A program made the position numbers and the translations under genes. 64,000 bases of DNA from Nicotiana tabacum (Eukaryota > Streptophyta > Magnoliopsida > Solanales > Solanaceae): NCBI RefSeq assembly GCF_000715075.1, contig NC_134102.1, forward strand, positions 98,597,766 through 98,661,765, in the 5' to 3' direction. Below the pieces are notes generated by a model. That model saw only the letters and a list, made by a program, of their open reading frames with translations. It had not been told where the DNA came from and did not search any database. Shown here piece after piece: positions 9,894 to 22,483 of this stretch. Numbering within the stretch: the first letter of the stretch is position 1; the number at the start of each line of letters is the position of its first letter.

Positions 9894-11158
9894 CTAATGC
9901 TGTGGCTGCTGAAGCTGACCCAAATGGGCTATATAACCGATGTAGTAACTCTGGAGTGGTGATGCACTGATAGGAGCTGAATGTGCACTGAATACCGGCT
10001 GCCCAGAGTAAGGCATAATAGGACCGTGACCCCCTGAAGCACCGGGAGATACATGAAGTGCTGAATGAAACGGTCTGGGAGGATGACCCCTACCAAAATT
10101 ACCTCTGCCTCCAGACGAGGCACCACTGAAACCACCGAACTGACGAGGCCTCTTATCGGACCTCTGCCCTCTCTCCTGTGCAAGAACCATCTCGATCCTC
10201 CTTGCGACATTAGCAGCCGCCTGAAAAGAAATTTCACTTCCGGTCTCCTTGGCCATCTGAAGTTTGATAGGGTGAGTGAGTCCCTCAATAAACCTCCTCA
10301 CTCTCTCTCCCTCTGTAGGTAGTAAAAGGAGAGAATGACGGGCCAAATCTACAAAACGGGACTCATACTGACTAACAGTCATACTGCCCTGCTGTAGACG
10401 CTCAAATTGCTTACGGAATTCCTCTCTTGGTGTGATAGGGAGGAACTTTTCCAGAAAATAGCTTAGAGAACTGCTCCCATGTAAGTGCAGGTGATCCGAC
10501 TGGTCAGGTCAATGTATAATCTCTCCACCACCTCTTGACGGAACCCGTCATCTGAAATACAGCAAAATCAACCCTATTGGTCTCAACTATACCCATGTTC
10601 CATAGCACCTCATGGCAGCGTTCAGGATAATCCTGTGGGTCCTCAGAAGATGTACCGCTGAAGTGAACTGGAAAGAGCTTGGTAAACTTATCCAGTCTCA
10701 GGCCTCAAAAGATATGGCGGGCCTATCACGGATCTGTGCCGCAACAACTGGCTGAACTACTCCAACTGGCGGGGCTGCTGGAGCCTGATTCTGGGGAGCC
10801 ATCTGCTCCGGAGTGGGAGTAGTAGGAGTTTGTGCTCCTCACCCAGCCTGTGAGATGGCTGGTGCTACTGGAAATGTACCATTCTGGGCCACGCCCTCCA
10901 TAAGACTTGCCAAACGGTCTAGAGCGTCCTGAAGTGCTAGAGTGGCTATGAATCCTTCCGGGACCCAAACTGGTCCAACTGGTACATTCTAAACTGGAAG
11001 CTCCTCCTGAAGGTCCACCTGAGGTTCTTCGACAGGTGCAACTGCTCGAGCTCTGGACTGAGCTCTACCTCTGCCTCGGCCTCGGCCTCTAGCACGACCT
11101 CGGCCTCGACTTCTACCCCTGGCCATAGTTGCCACCGACGGTTCTGGACCCTACCCAT
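9894..11158 (-). pseudogene. Gag, right copy, frameshifted
   Basis: The gag core and RNA-binding region at 10382-9894 read MTVSQYESRFVDLARHSLL, HPIKLQMAKETGSEISFQA and the Gly-Arg-rich GGRGNFGRGHPPRPF. The Gln codon that is a stop in the left copy is intact here. The zinc knuckle is broken by a one-base deletion near 9870. Upstream, 10383-11158 contains the AKRWWRDY region and the Arg-Gly-rich N-terminus in several broken frames; a pair of overlapping frames at 10726-11158 marks a shift. Confidence 0.82.
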
Positions 11159-11373
11159 CGGTAGAGGTATTACATGTTCTCATCATCTGCGAGAAAATAA
11201 GAGTAGAATGGTTCAATCATCGATGATAGAATAAAATCGCACGACAGAATAAGAAAGAAGTGATATTGTTCCTAAACTTCATAGCCTCTGAGAGATAAGT
11301 ATAAACGTCTCCGTACCGATCCTTCAGACTCTACTAAGTTTGCTCGTGACTCGTGAGACCTATGTAACCTAGT

Positions 11374-11386
11374 GCTCTGATACCAA
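11374..11386 (-). other. Primer binding site for initiator tRNA-Met, right copy
   Basis: The minus strand reads TTGGTATCAGAGC directly after the 5' LTR, the common plant initiator-Met primer site. It is one base off in the left copy. Confidence 0.88.
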
Positions 11387-11387
11387 C

Positions 11388-14301
11388 TGTCACGACCCGA
11401 AATTCCCACCTTCGGACCGTGATGGCGCCTAACATTTCATTTGCTAGGCAAATCAACGTTAGAATAATATTATCCATTTTTAAAATAATTTTTAAAATTT
11501 ATTAATAACAGAGAACAATTGTGGAAGTAACGTCTGAAATATAGTGAATAATCCATAAAAATAACGGTGTCTAAATACCATCCCATAATTGGTGTCACAA
11601 GTGCACGAACTTCTAGAATAAATACAAATAAAGGTCTGAATAAAATAAAGTTGTCTGAAAACAAACACATAGCTAAAGTAAAGTAGACGGGGACTTTAAA
11701 ATTGCGAACGACGTGCAGTTATACCTCAAGTCTCCTCTGAGTAGCTGAAATCCGAGCGAGTTTATGGTACGCCGCTGGGACCAACTGCAAAATCTGCACA
11801 AGAAGTGCAGAGTGTAGTATCAGTACAACCGACCCCATGTACTGGTAGCCTAACCTCAACGAAGTAGTGACGAGGCTAAGGCGGGTCACTTACATTACCT
11901 GTACGCAATATTAGTAACAACAACAATAATAGAAATAAATCAGGTAACTTGTTTATAATAATTGAAGCCAACTCAACAGTCATAACCAATTATCATTTCC
12001 ATCAATTCTGTTGCAGCGTGCAACCCGCTCTCACAATATATTCACATTCAATTCTGTTGCAGCGTGCAACCCGATCCTCCAATATGGACTTTTAATAAGT
12101 CTGTTTGCGGCGTGCAACCCGATCCTCCAATATGGACTTTTAGGTAACTCATTTATAATAATTAAAGCTAACTCGGCAGTCATAACCCATTATCACTTCC
12201 ATCAATTTCTGTTGTAGCGTGCAACCCGCTCTCACAATATAATCATATTCAATTTTATTACGGCGTGCAACCCGCTCCTCCAATATATTCATTTTAATCA
12301 ATTCTATTGCGGCGTGCAACCCGCTCCTCCAACATATTCATTTACCAATTCTTATAAAGGAATTTCCCCAATAAATGTAACAATTAATATGAAATTATAA
12401 GACAACAAGCATACAATAATTATGATTTAATCATGAAACAAACAATGTCAAATAGCAAATTATTATAGAAATCAGGGAGAAAATAGGCACTTTAATCTTT
12501 AATATGCTAAATGTCAAATAACAATTAATACACATAATTCAAGTAGCATATAACAATTAATGCAGGAATTTAAGAATTAATATTTGGCAAAGAATATGAG
12601 AGAAATAATTATTATAATAATTAATTCATGATTTAAAATAATTTATAATTTTTCAAGTAATTATGCAAACAATTAATTTGACGACGTATAGACACTCGTC
12701 ACCACGCCTATACGTCGTTCACATGCATTTCACATAACAAATAATTTAAGGGTTCTATTCCCTCAAGTTAAGGTTAACCACGACACTTACCTCGCTTTGC
12801 AAATTCCAATCAATTACTCGACCACAACTTTTTCTTTTAAATTTGTCTCCAAAAGCTTCAAATCTATTCACAAACAATTCGATATACTCAATACGAATCA
12901 TAGGAATTTACTAATTTTCCGGATAAAATTCAAAATTCATTAAAATATTCGGCAGTGGGACCCACGTCTCAAATTTTGAAAAAACTTACGAAATCCGAAC
13001 ACCCATTCCGGGACGAGTCCAACCATATAAAAAATATCCAATTTCGATATCAAATGGACCTTCAAATTTTAAATTTTTATTTTTGGAAGAATTTATAAAA
13101 ATCTGATTTTCCCCCCCATAAATTCACGGATTCATGATATAAATGAGTATAAAATCATGAAATATAATCAATATAGGATAAGGAATACTTACCCCAATAT
13201 ATTTTTGTGAAATCGCCCAAAAATTACCTCTTGAGGTTTAGGGTTCGAAAAATTGAAGAATGAATGAAAAATCTCGTCTAAGTCCAAAGTTATCAGTTGC
13301 GGATGTCGCATTTGCGACCTGAGCTTCGCAATTGCGAAGCTAGCAAATGCGAAGGGTTCATCGCAAATGAGAGAACCTTCACATTTCCGCTGCCTTCGCA
13401 AATGCGAAGATTATGTCGCATTTGCGACAATTCGCCCTTCGCAATTGCGAAGATATACTCGCAATTGCGAGAACTGCTGGCCTAGGCTTTCTTCGCAATT
13501 GCGATAAAAATCTCGTAATTGCCATACCTGCTTGGTTCGCATTTGCGATGCCTGATCTCACAATTGCGAGATCAGAGACCTGCAACAGGTTCAGTTATAC
13601 CAACAACATTTTTCTATGTTCAAAACATCCCGTGGCCTATCCGAAACTCACCCGAGCCCTCAGGTCTCCAAACCAAACATGCATGCAAGTCTAAAAACAT
13701 CATACGAACTTGCTCGTGCGATCAAATTACAAAAATAACACTTAAAACTATGGATTTAGCATCAAAACTCATGAATTCCTCAAGAACCTTTCAAAACTAC
13801 TATTTTCTCAACCGGACGTCCGAATCACGTCAAATCAACTCCGATTTCTACCAAATTTCACAGACATTACTTATATATTATATTAAACATGTACCGAGCT
13901 CCTAAATAAAAATACAGGCCCGATTCCAACGAGATCAGACATTAATCAATTTCTTTAAATCCATAGAATTTCAGTCTTACAATTTTCATCAAAAAATTAT
14001 TTCTCGAGCTAGGGACCTCGGAATTCGATTTCGGACATACTCCCAAGTCCCATATTTTACTACGGACCTTCCGGGAATGTCAGAACATGGATCCGCGTCC
14101 GTTTACTCAAAATATTGACCAAAGTCAACTAAAAATCGAATTTAAATCCCAAAAATTATTACTTCATAAATTTTCACATAAAGGCTTTCCGGATTTACGT
14201 CTGGACTATGCACGCAAATCAAAGTGAGTAAAAATAAGGTTTTTAAGGCTAACAAGCCCGGAATAGAGTCTTAATTCACAAGATGACCCTTTGGGTCATC
14301 A
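11388..14301 (-). repeat. LTR-A2, 5' LTR of the right chromovirus copy
   Basis: A 2914-bp LTR with the same TGTCACG and GGTCATCA ends as LTR-A1 and the same internal modules: word array around 13300-13572, donor-like site at 13192, stem-loop 12681-12718 (arms identical to LTR-A1, loop 16 nt), roughly 47-bp repeats at 12003-12345 and acceptor-like site at 11794. It differs from LTR-A1 by scattered substitutions, by a missing TATGAATTTAC-type stretch near 12900, and by a partial re-duplication inside the repeat zone. Confidence 0.92.
12003..12345 (-). repeat. LTR-A2 tandem repeat zone with re-duplicated leader
   Basis: Six units related to TTGCRGCGTGCAACCCG. After the third, about 70 bp of upstream flank (GGTAACTCRTTTATAATAATT through CCATCAATTTCTGTTG) reappears at 12143-12213, followed by further units. 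LTR-A1 lacks this second copy, so the zone was rebuilt after the two LTRs separated. Confidence 0.82.
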
Positions 14302-15840
14302 TACCTTTTTTTGCAGGTTCTATTTCTAGATTGTTCTCAAACCTTAGATCTCGATTTGCTGGATTTCATATCTGTTAACATGAGTTTCAAAATGTCTTGA
14401 TCAAAGTTTCTGATATGAGTTGTATCTTTTTTCAAAGTAGAGCGGACATGGTTTGTTCATAGCTGAATTGATTTTGAATGTTAACATGGAAGAGGAAAGG
14501 ACAGAGGAGAGGGTGGCAGCGGCTAATGAGATTAGGATTAGGTTCGGAAAAATGGGTTAAACCATTCACATATAGCAATGGAATTGCATTTGCAGGTTCA
14601 TCAGCAACCATTGAAGCCGAAAGGAGAACAAAAATATGTACTGACCCTAATTGTAGATGTATTTATATGTATTCGGGTCCGCATACATTGATTTTTAGTT
14701 TGTACAGTAGATTTCTCTTCTTGTATTTAGATGTATTTATATGTATTCGATAAGGCATAATTGTAGATGTATTTATATATATTCGGGTCCGCATATATTG
14801 ATTTTTAGTTTGTACAGTGGGTTTCTCTTCTTGTATTTAGATGTATTTATATGTATTCGATAAGGCATACATTGATTTTTACTTTGTACAGTGATTTTTG
14901 ACCGTTTTATTTAGATGTATTTATATATATTTGAGTTCATACAACAACATTTTTAAATACATTATTAGTTCTATCATTTTGATGTTATTCACCAATTAGT
15001 TATGCATTCAATCTAGCGGTATTCATATGTATTTTCAACCTAACTGTATCCATCTGTATTTAAAACAACAATACAATGAAATACAGTAAAATACTCTCAA
15101 TATAAATAGAAAATCAATGAATACAACCAATGAAATATACTCAATAAAGCAGCAATACCATATATTAGGAATAAATAAAATATTGTGAATAAAAAAATAA
15201 ACTTGAATACATTAAACACAACTGTTAGATACAACATAATACAAGCACTAGGTTTATTATGAAAAATGCAGGCAGTAAGTTACTATTACAGGTTGTATCC
15301 GGCATAAATACATGATGTATTCATATACAAAAAATCAATTTTTAAAGTATTTCTGTAGATACTTGTATCAATTCCGAGGAGAACCTCGAACAATGTCAGA
15401 AAAAAAAAACTCGAACTGTATCAGAAAAAAGAGAGGGATTGAAACTCTGAAAAATGCTCTATTTTTTGTGTTTAGCGTTTGATAAAGCTTTTCATTAATT
15501 GGATTGATAATGTTGTGTAATAATTGATTTAGGTGAGTTATATTAGGAGTGTATCCCGTTAAATTAGCAGCTTTCCGTTATTAAACAAATGAAGAGACCT
15601 ATTATTACGTTGTATTCATGAATACATGGTACGAATATATGTGAATACAACGGCTGGCAGCTGGACTGCCCTATTTTTAGACGATTTTTGCTACCGTATT
15701 CATGAATACAGTAGCTCGAATACACCGAATACATTACCATAATAACTAAAAGGTAGCTACGGAAAGTAATTATGTATATGGTAGATATAAGAAGTTAATA
15801 GTCACTAAACAATAGTCATTTATGAAAATTTCTCAAAAAA
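14302..15840. other. AT-rich non-coding DNA outside the chromovirus
   Basis: No gene is supported. The stretch is rich in GTATTTATATGTATT and TGTATTCATGAATACA words, many of them palindromic. This is typical of decayed DNA transposons, but no terminal repeats with a target-site duplication could be fixed. Confidence 0.5.
14650..14930. repeat. 110-bp tandem repeat, two full copies and a partial third
   Basis: Units begin ATTGTAGATGTATTTATAT at 14650 and 14760 and end TATTCGATAAGGCATA. A shortened third copy starts near 14870. Each unit itself contains two TTTATATGTATTCG words. Confidence 0.85.
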
Positions 15841-17310
15841 TTAAACGACTATTGGACTTAATATTTTGGGCCAATATGTAGTATTTATTATTCTGGATTG
15901 TGAGATAATAAAATACTATTTGAAATAAATAAAGTGAAAGAGTGAAATAAAAGAAAAAAAGATAAATATGAAAGCCGGCTATACAAGGATGCCACATCAG
16001 CTGTCCATATATATATATATATATATCCATGCAATTTGTGGGTCCTTTTTTTTTATCGATGCTCTTATGCAATTGTCATTTGTCTATGTCACTCTGAAAA
16101 GTTTAGTTACACTATTTTTACTTGAATTTTTTTTTTCACTTTTTTTATTTTATTTATAATTCTTTATGTCCAAACGCCCACTAGGTTTCCTCCATTTTGT
16201 TTGCATAATAAACTTTCGGATTTTACATTGCTTCTCAGAGATCTCTTCATCTTCCTCAAATTGCTTCTATCTACGGGTATGTTTTTAATTAATTTTGCAC
16301 CTGTGTTTTGCTTTGCATCTGATAAATTATCAGTTACCAAAGCTAAACAGTGCACTCCTGCACTTTATTGTACTCCAAATTCGGCAGAATTCATACTTTC
16401 TTTTGATTTCAAATTTGATCCATTCTACAGAGGCAAAATCCATCATTATTTGCCAATAGAACAAAATTCCCAGTTTCTGCCGTCCCATTCCAACGTCGAC
16501 TTCAAAAGAGCTATTTTGCCCATTTTTTGGTTATTTGTTTTCGTTCCTTCTAACCAAATGGCTAAGTTCTTTCAAGGAATTCAGAAGTGGGTTGGGGAAT
16601 TCTTCTTAAATAGTATTCATGTACTTGATTCAGTGCATTATCTGGACTGAATCCTTGATCCAAATGGCTCAGTTCTGGAATTTACTCTTTCAATTAATTT
16701 CAGCCCACATGCAAAATTTTGGGTCGAGATCAATTCTTGATCTCAATCCGCTGATGATACTGATGTGGGTAAATTCTGAAGTTCAGTGGCTGTTGTAGGT
16801 TCCTTCCCCCCCCCCCCCCCCCCCCCCGTTCTTCTTTGATGTTCCTCACATATTTTTTCCCTTCTTTTAATTTTTGCCATATCTTCTTTTAGGTTCTGTT
16901 CATAAATTTTAATTTTACAGCTCGATGGTTGGTGTGTGCTAAATCGAGCGATAAAAATTATGTTTGATCTTGTAACGTGCTGAATTTTGGATTAGGGTTT
17001 TCTCAATTCTTCACATACTTCTTGACTTTTCAATCAGATACTTCTTGACTTTGCAATTTTCTGGCTGGTATATACGCTAAATTGTATAGGTCTTAATTTA
17101 AGGTTTTTATTTCTGAAATTATTTGGGCGGCGCTATCTTTCCCTAACTGGTAGGGACAATATGATCAAACTGACTGTTGTTTAATCATCACATGCATGAC
17201 TGCTTCTAACTCTTAGGTTGTTCTAATTTTTCATCTTTCTCCTCTGTTTTGGTTGGAGTTATCTACTACTAATACTATTTCCTCCCGATTTTTTTTCTTT
17301 GTTATTGCAG
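15841..17310. other. Non-coding stretch with TA microsatellite and poly-C run
   Basis: A short (TA)n tract lies near 16009-16027 and a run of about 22 C residues at 16806-16827. An open frame of 149 codons on the plus strand at 16201-16650 shows no recognisable domain. Nothing else is supported. Confidence 0.5.
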
Positions 17311-17727
17311 TTCTTGCGATCCATTTTGATTGTCGTGTATTGTGTTATTCAATAGCGCCGGAAGGTAAATTTTTTGACCTCTAACCATTTATGTATAGGT
17401 ATTGTAAGTTTTTGCATCGGTGCTTTACTTAGTATAAACATGCATGCATATCAGCCAATGTTGAACATACATTCAGTAATGTCAATATGCACTTGACTTT
17501 CACATTCAGGGAGTAGACGACCGAAAGGTCAAAATCATAAAAATGAAAACTTCGAAAAAATACATGCTGACAAGAAGGCTAGGCGCCACGAATTATATAG
17601 AATGATGCAAGCTGATAAAAAAGAGGCTCTCCTAGCACGAGCGCGAGCAAATGTGCCACTAACCTTGCTATTTCATCAGATTATTACAACCTCTCAATTA
17701 ATAAAATCAGTGTTTAATTCTTTGTAG
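17311..17727 (+). pseudogene. Two-exon coding relic with basic helical motif
   Basis: Two exon-like pieces have good splice borders: TTATTGCAG before 17311, GGAAG|GTAAAT at 17364, and CACATTCAG before 17510. Joining them keeps one frame across the junction, reading APEGSRRPKGQNHK and then a very basic helix, KKARRHELYRMMQADKKEAL, followed by LARARAN and a stop at 17727. Such Arg/Lys-rich ARRREXYRXM-type segments occur in the N-termini of plant Helitron-associated proteins; this assignment is from memory of the pattern and is weak. No start codon or further domain was found, so it is taken as a relic. Confidence 0.3.
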
Positions 17728-19087
17728 ATGAATGGTTATGGAGGATCCATCAATACCTTCATACTGAAACTTGTGATTGGATAATATACTTATTCAGCAG
17801 ACGGCCATCTCACATGATCTAATAAGGTAATTATGCTTTGAGTTCTTTGTTAATCACTCTCTTGAATTTGTATATTGTTTCAAAGATAAAATTTAGTTGA
17901 TTTCAAGGCGACGATATCTTAATCCACTAATTTATAGTTACCTACCTCATGATGCCTCTAAATTGTTTCTCAAAGCTTCCTATTAGTGTGAGTCTTATTG
18001 TTGGATGTGACAGCTTGGTTTTGCTTCTCTTAATAATGTACAACAGTTTACGTAAGATACCCTGCTTGATCCTTTATGTCTAATCCATGTTAATCATACA
18101 ATTTACTATAGAATTCAATCGAGTTACATGTGTTAAAAACACTGGTACTTTATACCTCTTCTTTCTTTTATTTTTTTCAGATTTTTTTTTTCAATTGCTT
18201 TGCTTTCGTTCTATTTCCTTTTTTAAAAATTTATGCATCCAATGTGTTTGTGTGATTCATTTTTTTGTGAGTTCAGGAAACACGACATAGCCAGCGTTAT
18301 TTAGATTTGATGTTGAACTTACATGTTCTACAGATATTTAAGACCGTGCTAAGATCTTAACTTGTATTCGGAGCGTTATTTGGATTTGATGTTGTCTATA
18401 TCTTACTTAATGAACAAGACTGCCTACCCTTAGAACCAACTAAAATCTTCTATAATCGTAATCTTGAATGAAATCGGTTGTTTCTATGAACTTAAAGCTT
18501 TGCATTTAGGCATTTATTACACTATTTAACTTAGCGTATGATTTTAGAAATGCTCTTAAAAGCAATCATGCAAGATCGCTAAGAAGCGACTAGAAGGTGC
18601 ATGTAAGAAATTTCTCCTCTGGTCACTTATTCTCTTGATGAGATTTTCCTACAGTTTCTGTTTTTCCTAATCACCCTCCAAAGTTTTCTAAAGTTATAAT
18701 AGATATTTCAAATGGCCATGCTTAGCTCGATTAGAATCTAACTATTGGAATCTGCATGTAGTAGCGTAAACGAACACAAGAACGCACTATTAGTAACACT
18801 ATATTATAAATCCTGCGTTGTTTCCCACATACCTTAACTGGCAACCGATGATCTCTTCCTGTATTAACCTCTTATATACATAAACTCATTTGCGGAGATA
18901 TAGACTTGGTACAAAAAATTGAGAGCTTCTACGATGTATAATGTACACAAATAGCTCTCTTAAATGGTATGTGCACATGAAAGCTCCATGAGTTGTGCTG
19001 CAAAACTTTTGCATGAAATATTATATACCTTAATTAGGATTGAGTTTTAATTGCCGAGTACCAATTATGGAAAGATTATTTAATTAT
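17728..19087. other. Non-coding stretch, nothing recognised
   Basis: AT-rich sequence without a supported gene, RNA or bounded element. A phrase containing AGCGTTATTTAGATTTGATGTTG recurs at 18292-18316 and 18372-18394, a small local duplication. Confidence 0.5.
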
Positions 19088-19599
19088 TGTAACGATTCGG
19101 CCGGTTGTTTTGAGTATTTAGCCCTGATCCCCTATTTATTGTCTCCTCTATATTGTATTATGGTTATGTGACTTGCCGAGGTATTTGATTTTGGTTTAGG
19201 GTGCAGTTTTAGAGTGAAATGGGGCACATAGTCCCTAAGTTGGAGGCTTAAGTTGAAAGAGTTGATCGTAGTTTGACTTTTGTGTAGACGACTCTGAAAT
19301 GGAGTTTTGACGGTTCCAATAGCTCCGTATGGTGATTTTGGACTTAGGAGCGTATCTGGATGTTGATTTGGATGTCCGTAGATCGTTCGACTTGAATTGG
19401 CGAAAGTTAGAAAATTAAAGGTTTGGAAGGTTGAGAAGTTTGACCGGAGTTGACTTTAGTTGATATCGGGGTCGGATTCTGATTCCGAAAGTTGGAATAG
19501 GTCCGTTATGTCATTTATGACTTGTGTGCAAAATTTGAGGTCGATCGAAGTTGTTTTGGTGTGAATTGACATTAGTTTTGGAATTTAGATGTCCATAGT
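19088..19599 (+). repeat. LTR-X, first 512 bp (truncated)
   Basis: Starts TGTAACGATTCGGCCGG, a typical Solanaceae Gypsy LTR start, and matches the related stretch at 25400-25850 through CTCCGTATGG and GGTCGATCG. It is cut at GTCCATAGT by the start of another LTR (N). Confidence 0.8.
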
Positions 19600-21640
19600 T
19601 GTCACGACCCAAAAACCCACCACATGCGTCGTGATAACACATAGTCTCTAAGACAAGGTAAGCCGATTACTAACAACGATTAAGCCAGTTTTAACAATGA
19701 TAATTTAAAATATATCTTAAAATAAATACCGAAATAAAAGAGGAACAAGCCTACGCGACAATGATCATAACAACCTCCCAAGATTTGGTAATACAGATTC
19801 AAGAACTCTAGATGAATATATGGAATGATCTCAAGGATGGAAATAAAATACTGTTCAAATAACAACCGACAGTACAATATAAGGAAATTACTCCAATGGA
19901 CTGCGACGACCAAACAACTCTACCTTGAATCCTCGCGATCAATAAGCTGACTCCGCCCGAGTCCAATATCTCCAACACTTGGCCCTGCACAAAAATGTGC
20001 AAAAGTGTAGTATGAGTACACCACGGTCGGTACCACATAAGTATCAAGACTAACCTTGGTGGACTAGTGACGAGGTACAATCAAGACACTCACTAGACAA
20101 AGTAACCTGTGTAGTATAGAAATATAAAGCTAATACTGGAAAGCAAAAATCGGTAAATGGCAACAAAATCAACATGTGATATAAATAGTAAAGCAATGAG
20201 AACACCGTAAAATTACCATTGAAACCAAATAGGGAACACAAAGGACAAATAATTAATCAAGTCGTTCTAACACAAGATTCACAATGAAATCACTTCGTGA
20301 TACCTCATTTCATAGTCACAAGTCACGGGTTTCAACCCGCCATCATATACTCGCGGCACCTCGTGCCGCATCTCGAATCACAAACGCACGGACAACTCTC
20401 GTGCCAATATCTCAATCCGCCTGGCATGATCACAGGCTCACAATCACAATCCGCCCGGCGTGGTCACATGCTCATAATCACAATCTGCCCGGCATGGTCA
20501 CAAGCTCACAATCACAATCCACCCGTCATGGTCACAGGCTCACAATCACAATCCGTCCGGCATGGTCACATGCTCACAATCACAATCCGCCTAGTATGGT
20601 CACATGCTCAATAATAACATAAAGACGGATAATACAAAAACACATGGGCATGATCAATAAATGTCAAGTTTCATACTTCTCAGCTAGTATAAGTGGTATA
20701 CTACGGTGTATGCTTGTGCGAATGTACTACTGCAGCCCCAACCAACAAGTAATATCAAGGACATCGAGTATCTCATCGAAGCAACAAAACAAGTCTCGTA
20801 AGGTGTATGACAGACACAAGGAAAAATACACCATCACACGAAAATCACCAACACAATGTCCCCAAGCCATCACACATCATCCCTGATATTGCCACCCTTA
20901 TCTCTCCGATTGGCATCCGTATCACTCCGCCTTGACAATATCGTTAGCTACCCTTATCTCTTCGATAGCCACCCGTATCACTTCGTATAATAGCCACCGG
21001 TGTCACTCCGCCCTGACAATAACACAATAGCCACCCTCATCACTCCGTACATTCAACAACAGTGAGTTGCCACCCTTATGCTCCGCATAACAACAACGAT
21101 AAAATGCCACCCTTATACTCCGCATAACAACAACCAAATCACACAACAATTCACAAATGCTAACATCACAACAACACGATGTATCAACTCATAACACAAG
21201 TGCCCATATGCCACAACCTTTCCAACGATCCAACAATATCAATATTTTCACCACAAATATCCCACGGCTCAAACATAATGTGTATAAAATCTCAATAACA
21301 ACAAAATGAGCGAAAAAGTAACTCACAAAGAACAACACCCCCTTTAAACACAACTTCAATTTAAAATAGATTTAAGACTTTCGATAACCTCAATTCCATT
21401 TAATTGTTTAAGGATAAACTCAATAGTGAAAGTATCTCCATGAAATGGCAATTCTGGGTTCTAGTGTATGAATTAGGCTAACAATGAAAGAGAGATGGCA
21501 CGAACTAGTATTACGTCTAAATGCATGCGAATGACCCGGCAACAAAAGGATATCGTGTACAACAATTTCAACTAAGAGTAACGTAACAATAAAAGAGATC
21601 ACATAATGATAAAAGTGGTAACAACTTCAAATAACAAAAA
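19600..21640 (-). repeat. LTR-N, minus-strand Gypsy LTR fragment
   Basis: Starts TGTCACGACCC, the plus-strand view of an LTR 3' end. It contains the roughly 90-nt block shared with LTRs A and X, ending in an acceptor-like TTTTTGTGCAG at 19985. Tandem repeats follow at 20415-20612 and 20880-21130. The other LTR end was not found; the fragment runs into the LINE at about 21655. Open frames over the repeats are not coding. Confidence 0.7.
20415..20612. repeat. 33-bp tandem repeat in LTR-N, about six units
   Basis: Units read CACAATCCGCCCGGCATGG followed by TCACATGCTCACAAT with small variations. A second simple repeat of GCCACCCTTATCTCTCCGAT type follows at 20880-21130. Confidence 0.85.
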
Positions 21641-21964
21641 AAAACACCTAGTATGATCCCAACAGGTGGGGTCTGGGGAGGGTAGTCTGTACGCAGACCT
21701 TACCCCTACCTAATGCAGGTAGAGAGGCTGTTTCCAATAGACCCTCGGCTCAGGAAGGGCAAGAAGAAGAAGATGAAAGCAAGGAAGGAAGAAAGAAGGA
21801 AGAGAAAAGAAAAAGGGAGAGATAAAAGATAAGTGGTACCAAATAATAGCAATAGGGAATACAATATCTGAGGCGAACAAAATCACATAACGTAATAAAA
21901 ATCTAAGAATATGAATGGACATGTATGCTACTAAAACTATCGATGAACTACTAAAAACTACCCA

Positions 21965-22354
21965 CTAGTCTTCTACCTTAATCCTCGACCTCCACACCCT
22001 TCTATCAAGGGTCATGTCCTTAGTGAGCTGAAGCAGCACCATGTCCTGTCTAATCTTCTCTTTCCAGTACTTCTTAGGCCTACCTCGGCCTCTTCTCAAA
22101 CTCTTAATGGCCAACCTCTCACACTTCCTAACAGGAGCATCAATGCTTCTTCTCTTAACATGTCCGAACCATCTCAGCCTCGACTCCCGCATCTTGTCCT
22201 CCACGGAGGCTACTCCCACTCTGTCTCGGATAGCTTCATTCTTAATCCTATCTCTCCTGGTACACCCACACATCCATCTCAACATCCTCATCTCTACTAC
22301 TTTTATCTTCTGCACGTGGGAGTTCTTGACTGGCCAACACTCAGCCCCATACAA
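21965..22354 (-). pseudogene. LINE C-terminal region
   Basis: The frame starts at [10 protein letters not shown] and continues [20 protein letters not shown] and [13 protein letters not shown], the conserved tail of RTE-clade RT proteins. It overlaps the end of the RT frame (22303-22560, another frame carrying [12 protein letters not shown]), which marks a frameshift near 22370. Confidence 0.82.
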
Positions 22355-22483
22355 TAGAGCCGGTCAAACCACCACTCGATAAAACTTACCTTAAGTTTTG
22401 GCGGCACATTCTTATCACATAAAACACTGGAAGCGAGCCTCCACTTCATCCATCCCGCTCCGATGCGATGTGCGACATCTTCG

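Larger units (their letters stand above)
3196..14301 (-). mobile_element. Ty3/Gypsy chromovirus (Tekay/Del-like), right copy with both LTRs
   Basis: An 11.1-kb minus-strand element with 5' LTR 11388-14301, primer binding site, gag, protease, RT, RNase H, integrase, chromodomain, polypurine tract and 3' LTR 3196-6101. The order is Ty3/Gypsy (integrase last) and the C-terminal chromodomain places it among chromoviruses. The right flank after 14301 is TACCT; a target-site duplication cannot be tested because the left end is fused to another copy. Frameshifts, stops and a changed RT active site show that it is non-autonomous. Confidence 0.92.

Noticed and set aside
16201..16650. 149-codon open frame in AT-rich DNA
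   Set aside because: No recognisable domain, unlike coding composition, no splice partner found; possibly part of an untranslated leader region.
16806..16827. Run of about 22 C residues
   Set aside because: A simple homopolymer, likely slippage or assembly uncertainty; no function supported.
20284..20622. 112-codon open frame
   Set aside because: It is a translation of the 33-bp tandem repeat in LTR-N; two frames are open for the same reason.
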